From Antedon bifida (lineage: Eukaryota; Echinodermata; Crinoidea; Comatulida; Antedonidae), in contig OY727100.1 in assembly GCA_963402885.1 (NCBI GenBank), positions 12,555,395 through 12,619,394 of the forward strand: a DNA stretch of 64,000 bases, written 5' to 3'. Position numbers and translations under genes: made by a program. Under the pieces are notes generated by a model. That model saw only the letters and a program-made list of their open reading frames with translations. It was not told where the DNA came from and ran no database searches. Below, piece after piece: positions 37,541-49,599 of this stretch (position 1 is the first letter of the stretch; the number at the start of each line of letters is the position of its first letter).

Positions 37541-38039
37541 TATTACAGCAAGGTATGAGGAGACAAAGACGAAAATGAAGATGATGATGATGATTATGAC
37601 GACAATAATGATAGAGTGATGCGGATTTGGACGACATTTTACCAATAAAATGCTACGATCTCAACATTATACATTATTCGCTGGCATCTCATTTCATCCT
37701 GAAATCACGTAATATAATTGGTTTAAAAACAGTGTTGAAGCGACATATAATTTGTTTTTTTCAATTACGTTAATAAACATGATATAATCTAACCTAATTA
37801 GGCGTGATTGTGCTGTGTTGTCACGTATACATTGTTTAATCATTCAATAAGTTGATATCGAAACCATGTCAGCCACATTTCAGATTTATTCGATTATTGT
37901 ACTTGTTTATATTGTTATCTATTATTGATATGTGCCTTGCAGTTTTGAAAACAATGAGGACAGTGAAGGTATTATGTAAAACGTATGAGGAGGAAGAGGA
38001 TGAAGAAGTAAAATGATCTATGATGATGATAATGAAAGA

Positions 38040-38168
38040 AGATGATAAATGATGATGATGATGATGATAATGACGATAATGGTGATGATAAAAGGGACGA
38101 TGATAATGATGGTGAAGATGATAATAATAATGATGATAATGATGATGCTGATAATGATGATGATCAAA

Positions 38169-38206
<38 letters not shown>

Positions 38207-38480
38207 AATAATAATAATGATGATGATGATAATGATGATGAAGATGATAATAATGATGATGATGATGATAATAATGATGATAATGGTGACGATGATAATG
38301 ATGATGCTGATAATGATGATGATGATCAAAATGATGATGATGATGATGATGCTGATAATAATGATGATGAAGATTATAATAATAATGATGATGATAATAT
38401 TGATGATAATGACGATGAAGCTGCTGATTCATTTCATTTTTTTATGATAATAATGATGATGATGATGATAGATAATATAA
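38040..38480. repeat. GAT/AAT trinucleotide-derived array (~440 bp)
   Basis: Imperfect GATGATAAT repeats fill the interval, which produces poly-Asp/Asn, poly-Met/Ile and poly-His/Tyr frames on both strands. None is preceded by a splice or start context, and codon-like structure is explained by the triplet period alone. A weaker patch lies at 37,525-37,615. Confidence 0.95.
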
Positions 38481-38499
38481 TAATGCACTGCGTAAAATG

Positions 38500-41230
38500 A
38501 TATTAATAATTGGCCACAATGACCGTAATCAGTAATAACTGTCTTCAGTTTTCCTTTGAATGTTACTTTTGATTGATTTGCCTGATTTGTTCTATATAAG
38601 ACATCAGCACAGAAGTGGTTGAACTCAACGGATGATGATTTCCTCAAGAATGCTAACACAAATATAACGAATATGCTAATGTGAAACTATTTGAGAAAAA
38701 GGATTCTTTGGAGAATAAATCCATAAAATAAAAATTGTATCATAAAACGGGATTATACACGTTCTAAGAACCAATTCGGGGAAACGCAACGCAGATAACA
38801 CACTTTTCTTTTTTTATCTATCCTAGTCCTATCGATAATGATACCAAAGAGCAAATAATATATATATATATATACTGACCACATTGTATAATCCGGGTTC
38901 TAAAATGAAAACAAACAAAAATGAAAATGAAAAACTCACAAAGAGATTGTTCTTTCTGGATAGATGATAATGATGATTATTGTCTAGTATATAGGAAAAT
39001 ATAAGAAAATTAATGAAAAAAGGAGGTAATAAATACGGAATTCAAAAATGTAAAAATGTTGCAGATGAATTGTAACGACATTTGGAATTAACAAAAATGT
39101 GCTAAATAATATGATTTTATGTAATGACATGAGATAATATGAATATGAATAAAAGTGGTGTATGCGCCACAAAAGAGAAAAAATATATATACTGACCACG
39201 AAGTAGCACAGTGAGTAGGCCTACCAATAAAACACAATTCGTGGCAAATACAATATATTTATAACATAATGTTATCATTGACTTAATCAGAAAGTATATT
39301 GAAATTTATATTTGGAATAGTTTATTTCATTTCACTTGTTCGACAAAACGTCCGCGACTTTTAAAGAGTCAAATTGAAACTCATTCTGGCTCATAGGCCA
39401 CAAGTCACAGCTTACAAATTACACACCTCATTTATATTGAAGCTTGACTTTAGCCTACAAGTAAAACAACAGGCGAGGTGGTAGTATATGTGGCGTGCGG
39501 TGACCATTTATCAAACAGCTTTGAAACACTCACCGAGGAGTCATTAACAGTTGCAAATTATGTAAGATAAATTAACTATGGTACATTGACAACTGTATTA
39601 ATATATACATCACACGTGTATGTATATGTGTTCATCTATTTATGTCGCCATGTGGTGAATAGTGTCATCATATCCTATGGCTAGCCTGACCCGGGTGTGA
39701 ACTATTTGAACATAGCTAGAAGAGCCTATTTACTGGAATAAAATTGTACAACCTTATGGCTTGTGGAACATAGAATTTTCTTTCTATTTATTCAAAGAAT
39801 TACGTGACAGCGATTTTTCAATTTATAAATAACTATTTTTAATGTTTTCAAGATACATGCTTCATTACATCTATTAAAATAAATAGACCTAATATTGCAT
39901 GCACTCAAAATGAAGTCAACCAAAGATTCTATTTCAACGTAAAATTGTTTTTCAAATGTGTTTATTCGTTGCTTCTCGTCTTTCTTTCAATATGATAACC
40001 AGTCTTTATATTCATAGTATGGTGACAGATTAAGTTATTATTTATTTGTGTAATGTGCAAAAAAATCAATTAATGATAACGAATTGGATATCTCGTCCAG
40101 ACAAAAAAGAACCAATCATATAATAATTATTATTACATTATAATACACAAACGAACCATCTTATTGTCGAAAATGTATAGTTAGGCCTATAGTCCTAAAT
40201 TTGTTTAGCAAATAGATAAACAAACGATGTCTGTTAATTTTCCGAAAAATCGATATATTGGTGACGTCACAAAAGCTTATTAAAATCTCGAGCATCTTTA
40301 TTTTCAGTATTGGTCGAAATGTAGAATAGCACGCCCTCTATCGCTCCTAATTGTTTTTTATTCAGTTCTGGGTGCTTATCAATTTTTATTACAAGTTTGT
40401 TTTATATTGATCATTAAACTCTTTTTATTTCTTGAATTTTATCACAAAATAATAATTACTAACAACTTTGGAATCAATATTTTCTCGGTATAACAAGTCC
40501 AGATAATTGTATTGCAGAGAAATTATGCATTTATTATAATTGGTTATACCTGCAATTCAATATTTGATTGATCCTTATATTTCGTATTTCGTTACTTTAT
40601 GGAATTAATAGTGTTCAGTTTCGAACTTTTGTGCAAAGATCTCGAGTTTAGTTTAAGGTAACTCGATATTTAACATCAACTGTATCAAGGAAAAACTAAG
40701 AAGCAAATTCTCTTTGGTGAGGTTTGTATTTCGTTTGCTGAATGTACCTATAATATTAAGATGTAGGTCTAATGTCAATCTATAGATGTAATATTTGACT
40801 GAATAATATTTTTTTTTATATTTTACTTTCAATATATTATTAAATTCCCCAGTAAGGTACTAATTAACAGGCATTATTAAGATACTGTACATGAACTGGT
40901 TAAAAGTGAAAATTTAAATGAATATTGCCTATATTAAACATTCTTTGTTTGTTTATTGTCATCAACCATGCAAAAGCTGTTGATGAAAACATATATTGCG
41001 ATAAAGGTTATGTTTTCACTATTCAAGATATTTCTGTTCTGACTGTTATTTGCTGACATTAAAACAAAATTACTAGCGTGAATGGTAGCTAAAGTTGTGA
41101 GAAGTGCAAGCAGTTGTAGACGCAACAATCATGTTCAACAATAATTTAGGGGTTTGAAATTATTTTTAGAAAGGGTTATTTATAGTAAATAAGGCCATAT
41201 ACATGGCTGCAGTCGCGTTCTCAAGTTAGT
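38500..41230. other. Non-genic stretch
   Basis: AT-rich sequence with a short TA run at 38,858-38,874. No supported exon, RNA gene or recognisable mobile element. Confidence 0.4.
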
Positions 41231-41231
41231 G

Positions 41232-41297
41232 TTTACCGACCAACCGACCGACCGAACAACCGACCGACCAACTGACCGACCGACCAATCGACCGACA
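41232..41297. repeat. CCGA tetranucleotide microsatellite
   Basis: About 15 imperfect CCGA/CCAA units (ACCGACCAACCGACCGACCG). A related GGTC run occurs within the MITE at 54,957-55,369 (near 55,270). Confidence 0.85.
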
Positions 41298-41654
41298 TAG
41301 TGAGCTGTAGTAAATAAATGCTAATAGATGAGAAGAAACCTAACACTATGGTAAGCTACTGTGGACAAAATTATGCGGTCAAACGACAGGAAGCATCCTT
41401 CAAGTTTATACACTAGTCTGGAAGAAGGAATTATTTCATCTGCTGCATGTGAACTAGTTATGGTGAACTTACTAATGTTTCAATATTTAACAATATTGTT
41501 TGAATTGACAGAATGGTTCAACATTATGATTTAGAATTGAAAACAGCGCCCTCAAGATCATAATAAGTACTGTATAACAAAGATTATTTGACAAGCATAG
41601 AAGAAACACTAAATACTAGAAACTAATTAATTAAACGGTGAAGATTAGGAAACC

Positions 41655-41735
41655 TGCGAGAATGAGGAACCGATCGAGATTCGAACCAGGAACCTTCTGC
41701 TTGATATTCACGTCCATTAGACCACTGGAGCTTTC
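41655..41735 (-). mobile_element. tRNA-like SINE head
   Basis: The minus strand reads GCTCCAGTGGTCTAATGGAC (A-box region) and GGTTCGAATCTC (B box) about 25 nt later. The arms do not pair into a convincing acceptor stem, so a SINE head or tRNA pseudogene is more likely than a working tRNA. Confidence 0.55.
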
Positions 41736-41739
41736 ACGG

Positions 41740-43725
41740 TATGGTTCAAATTCAATTGCGAGTCTTTATAATTATTAATCTATTATTTAACAGAATCTTC
41801 GATCTAATATGAATGCAAACGACTTTACTCTAACTTTATTCAATATTTTTAAGGTTAAACTTAGTAAATTTTTTAATCTAAATTAAATTGTTTTTTAATA
41901 TTTGATGAATAGATTAAAATTGTAAACGCCTAAATTTCCAGCTAATGACAAGTCCAGAAATATACGCCACAAATTCTGGTAGTTACGAATAACAGAAATT
42001 ATCAAACAGCTAAGATGGTAAGAATATGACGTCATAACTATCGCCATTTAATTTGATATAAGCACTTTAGTCCGAACTGTTGATTGGCAGACTGGAATGT
42101 TATCTACAATCAGAGTGGCCCGCGTAATATCCTAGCATCAGTATCACCTTGCTGTCAAAACATCTTGTGACACATATCAAAATCAGTAAAAACAAAATGT
42201 TGAACATACGGCGATGGGTCAGTTAATTATTACAGGAGCCCAGGACATAATAATAATAGTACGTTAAATTTACAGGAGACTTGGTTATGGGTTAAAAAAA
42301 ATAATGCAATAGCACGTTCAAACTGGGCTTAGGCGTCTGCGAAATCCGTGTCGATTTTGACACCTTGTGTGATAATTATAATGACTTTGTCAATACTAAA
42401 CAGTAAGATGAGATGCGATTTGGTCTCTGGCACGTGGAACAAAATTCACGCTATATTGGCTAAAATTAAACGCTGAGTAACTTTTGATATCATACAGCCT
42501 GGGAAAAGTTTAGTAAAGATAATTACAAATTATTTAAACATTTACGTATAAGTAAAGAATATCAAAGATATATTGAAGCACTGTGCGAAACGGGTCTACG
42601 CGTAGACATTGGGACTTCGGGTGAACCAATTTGCTTTCACAAACATTATATTGAGAACGTATATCTTACGCTAAAAATGACCTAACCTAAGATAAATTAT
42701 AATGTCTATCAAATACCTATCCGTCGGCGATCAAAATATGTTCACCAACCGAAAGCAATAAAGCAACAAGACAAGAAAACAGATATTGTGCTTAATTTTA
42801 AGATACTTAGCAGGTTGTGTTTTTAGTAATTATGGACTTGACGACAGATTGAGTAAAATAAATAAAACAACTCGTCAACTAATCAGCAACAGCGCCTTTG
42901 GGTCCCAAAACACATCCTATATTGTGATAATTTTCATAACATACTGAGAAAGTTATTAATGTTACATGACACTGTATTACAACATTATTGGTTAATTATG
43001 AATACAGTAGGGAGCTAGTACCTATCATACATTTTAGCTTCTTCCACGGTGTAGTATGGGAAGCTAACATAATAGTAAAGCTAACATGATAAAAGAAACT
43101 ATCTTGTTATAACCTGTGAGTTAGATCTTTCGTTCAAGAGCATGCTCTATCTAAACCTTCCTTCCTAGGAAGGAAAACATTTTAAAAAGGAAGAAATAAT
43201 CTTTTAAGAAGCAAGTTGAAAGAATGGTTACTACAATGTTTAGACCAATACCAGTATGTATTACCTTCATTTATCATCAACGCTTGCCAAAATATGGGAC
43301 ATTTGACATTTAACATTTTGCTTAGATATATTCCCCGCCTAACGATTACCACATTCGTTTGCAATACGGTGTTATGTAATAATATCTGTAAAAGTGATCA
43401 TAAAATACGATGATATTGGTTGAATATTTATGAAACATATGTAAGGTTGTAAATTAACGATTGCTTTTACAACGAATTCAAATACATTATTCTTATTACG
43501 TAAAATAAATATATATGCAGAGCCTACGTACATATGGCCGGCGTGAACTATGATTTTAAAGAGAGTCATAGTTTTTTTGAATGTATGAATCGAATGTAAA
43601 CATCTATATTTAAGGATCGTTCTTTCCAGAAATTCACAAAATAATATTTTAAACATACAGTAACAGTTTAATGCTGTATTTAAAATCTGTATTAAACAAT
43701 ATTATTTCTTCGATCTTTCCAAACA
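41740..43725. other. Non-genic stretch
   Basis: No supported exon. Short open frames near 43,200-43,650 overlap on both strands and show no domain. Confidence 0.4.
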
Positions 43726-43734
43726 TTCGTACAA

Positions 43735-43875
43735 TCTACACACAACCATATGTCGTTTCTCTGATCAACAAAAGCGATGGATTATCCAAAGTTTTGCTTG
43801 TGATCGGTCAATATTTGCTTGCGTTGCGGCTTACATTTTTGCGTTGCGTGCTAGTGGGCACCGAACTATGCGTAT
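43735..43875. mobile_element. MITE family C, right-half copy
   Basis: AGCGATGGATTATCC, GTGATCGGTCAATATTTGC and GCGTTGCGTGCTAGTGGGCACC match the right half of family C. The left half is not preserved. Confidence 0.65.
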
Positions 43876-43974
43876 TGTTTTAAAAGGTAGGTTCGGATAT
43901 GAATATTTTCTACTTTTATTATAACAGTTTGCAACAGCATTTGATAATAACCGCATTTATTTTCCAACAGAGGT

Positions 43975-44380
43975 TGAAGCATTACGAGCACCGTAAATGA
44001 AACCCACTTTTGCAAACCCGGAGCTACCCTTTAAAGAATCCATTGCACATTACGTCATAGATGACGAGGGTATGTAAATTTATATGTAAAACATATTCAG
44101 TGGTGAAGCATGCATCAAATCCGTAAATTAAACCTACTTTTGCAAACCCGGAGCTAACCTTTAAAGAATCCATTACACATTACGTCATAGATGACGAGGG
44201 TACTTGAACGTAAATTGATATGTAAAACATATTCGGTGGTGAAGCATGCAACGAGCGCCGTCAATTAAACCCACTTTTGCAAATCCGGAGCTACCCTTTA
44301 AAGAATCCATTGCACATTACATAATAGACGACGAGGGTACTTGAACGTAAATTGATATGTAAAACATATTCAAAGGTTTC
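43975..44380. repeat. Three tandem copies of a ~130-137-bp repeat
   Basis: AACCCACTTTTGCAAACCCG, AGAATCCATTGCACATTACG and AGATGACGAGGGTA recur with starts near 44,001, 44,131 and 44,268, and are joined by ATGTAAAACATATTC. The segment TTTGCAAACCCGGAGCTACC reads on the minus strand like the GGGCAACTCCGGGTTT motif near 34,361. Confidence 0.9.
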
Positions 44381-44829
44381 TGAACACGCTGTTCAAAAAT
44401 CACCACCTGTTCACGTGATATTCAGTTTTAATTGTAAAGTCAATAATAAATGCAAGCATACACTAATTGATATTAGGTTAGTTGGTTATTATTGTAGCAT
44501 CAGTTTACAGAAATATTACAATTTCCAAAGTATCGTATCAATAATACTAATCACCATAGATTCATTTAAATTCCAAAATGGGACGAAGCGACAAGTCTAA
44601 TGGAATTACTGATTGAGGATTCATAATTTAATTATTTCAGACTGCGCTGGATAATATATACAATTTGAATCACATTAAATTATATGTCGCTTGTCAGCTT
44701 TAAAACTTCAATAATTGATGATGTCGATAATGATGATTATGATGATAAAGAGACGACGATGTATTACGATTATGAAATAAAAATTATAGTTATGACGGAG
44801 AAGTGACGATGACCATGTCTAGATCACGA

Positions 44830-45525
44830 TTTAAATGATGACGATAACGATGGTAACCATATCTAGATGATGCTGACTATGTAGATCATGATGTAGATGA
44901 TGTAAATGATGACGATAACGATGGTAACCATATCTAGATGATGCTGACTATGTAGATCATGATGTAGATGATTTAGATGATGACGATAACGATGGTAACC
45001 ATATCTAGATAATGCTGATTATGTAGATCATGATGTAGATGATATAGGTAGATGACTATAACGATGGTAACCATATCTAGATGATGCTAACTATGTAGAT
45101 CATGCTGTAGATGATGTAGATGATGACGATAACGATGGTAACCATATCTAGATGATGCTGACTATGTAGATCATGATGTAGATGATGTAGATGATGACGA
45201 TAACGATGGTAACCACACCTAGATGATGTAGATCATGATGTAGATAATGTAGATGATGATAACGATGGTAACCATATCTAGATGATGCTGACTATGTAGA
45301 TCATGATGTAGATGATGTAGATGACGATGGTAACTATATCTAGATAATGCTGATTGTGTAGATCATGATGTAGATGATGTAGGTAGATGATGACTATAAC
45401 GATGGTAACCATATCTAGATGATGCTGACTATGTAGATCATGATGTAGATGATGTAGGTAGATGATGACTATAACGATGGTAACCATATCTAGATGATGC
45501 TGACTATGTAGATCATGATGTAGAT
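44830..45525. repeat. ~69-bp minisatellite, about ten copies
   Basis: The unit contains GATGACGATAACGATGG, TAACCATATCTAGATGATGC and TATGTAGATCATGATGTAG. Copies differ mainly in the number of GAT triplets, and two are shortened (near 45,200 and 45,310). It probably grew from a GAT microsatellite. Confidence 0.92.
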
Positions 45526-46258
45526 GATAAGAGTAGGAGTCATGCTATCGCAAAGCGTGAGGATTTCTAAAAACAATAATATTACTAAGAACTGACAGAT
45601 AACCAACATTCATTGCTGTTATTAATCCCAAAGGTCGGGCAATTCGCCAATGTCGTAACAAAAAATGTGACGCGCTCGTTCAAAAAGATATTATGGTTTT
45701 ACTAATTTTACCAGATCTGTGTATACACGGTATCATCTTATCAATTTCACAGAAACGCTGCAACATGATTACAAGAATTACACAGAAACTCTTTAACAAG
45801 ATTACAAGAATAAGAACTGCTGTTGAAATTTGAGAATAGCCAAGACAAACATAACTTTTATGTTGCGGGTTTATGATAAAATGAGTTTTCATTTGATTTT
45901 TCCACCTATACTGAATCCTGTTCAAACACTATATAGTATAAATTACTGCGAAACACTTTTAGTGTCATTCCGATGCCCAACATTGTTCGATTTAACTTGT
46001 TTAAAATGTCATGATGGTTGAAATAATGGCTGGTCGTCGCGTGTTTCATGCATTATGGTAATTTGTAAATATAAAATGCAAATGGACTGTTTTAAAAGAA
46101 AAGGTATTGTATTGTATTACAATACATTTGTATTTGCATAATTGGCAACGGGCAAACCAGATGTATTATTACAACAATGGCACGCACATTGTGCCGTTAA
46201 CTGTATTATTGAAAACATTTGCACGCGAATAGGACTATGTCACAGGATTGGAAAAGGG

Positions 46259-46657
46259 TACCGTAAAATCTACCGTAATTGTAACCCTGGGTTAGGGTGG
46301 GTTACTATTTGAAGGGGGGGGGGGGGGGGGGTTACTATTAGAGTAAGTTGGCGGTTACTATTAGAGTAGTGGGTTACTGTTATTAATCTTTAATTAGTGA
46401 CCTGAAAATAGTAACCAACACCCCACTCCCCAAACTTTATTTTATAAACTCAAAAACACTCAATCCTCTCCCGAGATCAACATGCATTATCGCCTTATTT
46501 TCAAAATACGGCTGCATCATAAGTTTTTGTGACTAATAGTAACCACATGGGTTACTATTAGAGTAGTGGGTTATTATTATAGATTGACTTATAAGGTGGG
46601 TTACTATTAGAAGGGGGTTACTATTAGAGTGTGGGTTACTATTGAAGATTTACGGTA
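46259..46657. mobile_element. Foldback-type element with TACCGTAAA ends and GGGTTACTATTAGAGTA repeats
   Basis: The ends TACCGTAAAATCT and AGATTTACGGTA are inverted repeats. The interior has at least six copies of GGGTTACTATTAGAGTA-like units, one of them reversed (GAAAATAGTAACC at 46,405), and a ~20-nt G run (about 46,312-46,331). No ORF. Confidence 0.75.
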
Positions 46658-46659
46658 TT

Positions 46660-48690
46660 TCTATTATTATTTTATTGAAACACTTAACCAATAAATGACA
46701 TTACTATAAACCAATTCTTAATCACTAGATGGTTATAATAATTGTATTGGTTAATCTTTTGAGATTGAGATGAGTAATGTAATGATGCCGAGCAGAACAT
46801 TTCTACAGACACTGTAAATTATTTGCGTACCTATCTTTAAAATATAATGCCATTAAACAAAAAAATGTTTCTCTTAATAGTTGCAATAGAAGAGATAAGA
46901 TCTTATATCACTGCTGTCCTTCACATATCATACGTTTTCATGAATTATGGCACGCACATAGCCTTTAAAGATGTGTCATAATTTTTGTCCCTAATGACGT
47001 CTCATACATTGAGATTTCATTATTGTGCTCTAAACCTAATTGTTGGTAATTGTTTATGTATCTAGATTTCAACATGCCTGTATTTCATAGTTCATTTACG
47101 CATTGAAAATAATGTAAGATTGTTTGGGGAGAAAAAAACCGAGGCAATGTTTCAACTACGTTGCTGATGATAACGTGGCATAACGTGCGATATGATGTCA
47201 TTGCGAAAAATAAAATTGTATTTCGATGTCTAAGCCAAAATACAATCCTTAAAAGGAAAATGGTACGGTAAAATGTGGCCAGATTCCCATCGTATCCCAA
47301 ACCATGAAACGTATAAGACTCAACTATACAGACATGGTCGGATACTATAGGCCTTAAGTTACACTAATTATTTAATATTTATAATTTAACCTATGTATAT
47401 AAATAACAAGTAACATTATATCCATAGATAAAATTACAATTTATATAGGATATACAATTACTTTAGAAGTCAAATTTAAGAATTTCTAAAATATGTTAAC
47501 AAGTCTTCAGTGGAAATTAAAGCAGAAGTTCTGATATGCAGTGTAACAGCGCGCAGACGAACACAACATCATAACCGCTAAAATTCAAGAAATATTATAA
47601 TTTTACGATTATAGTAAAAAAAAGAATGAAGTATCAATAGAAGTATATAATGACACTTACCTGAGAATACAAGTCTATGCACAAAAGATGTGGCCGGCAA
47701 ACGCAGGACAAAGTAGGGCGCATTCCCTTCCATTCAAATACTCGTTAGGTCCATTAGCACTCATCCAAAAGTAAAAAAACACATGGACGTTTTATGCTCC
47801 AGGTAGATAGCGTATGATCTCTCGAGAAGTCAGTTACCGTTTGATCATTTGACGTGCTAATAGAAGAGAAAAAATATAGGCCTATTGATTAGGCCAGAGT
47901 AGAATCCCGATTAGCTCCTATCCTATTAATCAATGACCAATTATCATCAATATAAATGTTAAACTATTCGTCAAAAAGCGAATGTTATGTTTCCGGCTGA
48001 CGCGCAGAAGCAGACGATACCGTTACCGTACGCACACAAAAGTGCAACACCGTCGTGTAACCATTGACACACGATGCCATCAAATAAACTCTAGATTCCT
48101 AACGTCCAAAATAATATTAATATTTCAGAGAACATACTAGTCAAGAGATCACTGTACATTTAATAAAGTTATTCTTGTAATTTGATTCGAGTCATGTGAT
48201 TGTCGTGTTCTACTAACAGTGGTTAGTAGAATTAGCAGCGACCGTAATTTGGGTGGGGCTTGCGTTGTTTGCGCACGGTTCTATTAATTCTATTGAATAC
48301 CAGCACTACCATCAATAACACTAATAATATGAAATGCAAATTTCCATCGGAGATACATTAGCAATTTACGTTGTAATTTCTAAATTTTAGAGGCAAGTTG
48401 ACCATTTAAGTATTATGACCTAGTTGTGTACGTTTCGATGTGTACGAGTGAGAAAGAATGAAATATGATGAATGTTAGTAGGGGCGGAACAAGACGTGAA
48501 TGGCAAAAGGAGGATCAAAAAGGACAAAATTACGATCAAATATTGTTCTAAACCGAGACCATATGACGCGCTACCGTTACAAACATTATCTGAAAATATC
48601 ACTAAGCATAAAAATATAAACATATTTTTTTAATAAATGCTCAACAAATAATTCTCAAATTGTATTGTATGGAATTACTAAGCTTCACGT
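46660..48690. other. Non-genic stretch; isolated splice-donor-like site at ~47,660
   Basis: On the minus strand, CTCAG|GTAAGTGTC at ~47,660 follows a GC-richer ~100-bp segment, but the ATG frame in that segment stops before the donor. It could be a non-coding first exon of a minus-strand gene. Nothing else is supported. Confidence 0.3.
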
Positions 48691-48699
48691 TGTGTGGTA

Positions 48700-48858
48700 G
48701 TGAGGCCAGTGCCTTCTACGCCGTCTTAGCCACCCCAGTACAGCATTGTTCAACCAGGGAGGCCTACGCATTCAACTGAGTTCTAGGAGTTTTTTTTTAT
48801 CGGGAATTGAACCCGGTATTTCTGGAAATTGTGTCCTAATCACTCGGCTACTGCAATT
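48700..48858 (-). mobile_element. tRNA-derived SINE
   Basis: The minus-strand head GTAGCCGAGTGATTAGGAC (A box) and GGTTCAATTCCCG (B box, ~48,801-48,813) are followed by a T/A-rich linker and a body containing AGGCCTCCCTGG. There is no anticodon stem that fits a functional tRNA. Confidence 0.65.
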
Positions 48859-49496
48859 AACGATAGGCCTAGGAGATTAAAATATACAGTAGGCCCATAA
48901 GTTCAATTAAAATTGTTGTGATTGCCGATTGTGGGAAATAGTCTTTTTTGTCAACAACCCACCTTTATTATTTCCACTCTTTTTCATTACTTCTTACAAT
49001 TACAAATAAGTTGACAATACAAATAGTCAACTCATAGAACAATACTATATTGCCCAGATTAAGTAACTTCCCCCGCTTGGTCAGTTATTTGGACGACTCT
49101 AACTCGGCAGTATGTTTATCTTAGGAGAGAAGTTTCAGATTATTTACTTCCAGCTGCCTCGATTCATCAACAGAGTTTGTTCGATCAAGCTGTGTTCGTA
49201 GACGAACATCATAGAGTAAAGAAATCTATTTCTTTGCTATGACTTGGTGTTAGGAGACGACACCCCACAGAGGTGTCCCCTCGTTAGACAAGTGTTTAAA
49301 TACAGGATGAACGACATACATACTGGGTTAAAACAAACAAGCACAGTTGTGCTACTCTTTTGGACGTTGTCCTGACCACATGACATGAAATATCAGTGTC
49401 CAAACTGACAACCTGTGTCACTTACAAACATTTTCTCTCCATTCATTTTCGTCTTTTATTTTTCTATATTTAGGCAAATTGCCATATATAATAATA

Positions 49497-49580
49497 AACG
49501 TATATACGTCATGCATCACAAAAGGATTCGAACCGAGAGCTCGTTAGACAAGCATCTTAACCACTAAACTATACATTCAC
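49497..49580 (-). mobile_element. tRNA-like SINE head
   Basis: The minus strand reads TATAGTTTAGTGGTTAAGATG (A box) and, after CTAACGAGCTCTC, GGTTCGAATCCTTTTGTG (B box). Spacing is near that of a tRNA but the 5' and 3' arms are not complementary. Confidence 0.6.
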
Positions 49581-49599
49581 TTAAAATAGAATATAATAT

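Noticed and set aside
38018-38500. Long Asp/Asn-, Met/Ile- and His/Tyr-rich ORFs
   Set aside because: Explained by a GAT/AAT triplet array that stays open in several frames.
40934-41128. Minus-strand frame starting LLRLQLLALLTTLATIHA, signal-peptide-like
   Set aside because: It has no ATG in frame (TGA precedes it), and no partner exon was found.
47655-47760. Possible first exon with a strong GTAAGT donor on the minus strand
   Set aside because: The only ATG frame meets TAG before the donor, so it is not a coding exon. A non-coding exon remains possible.
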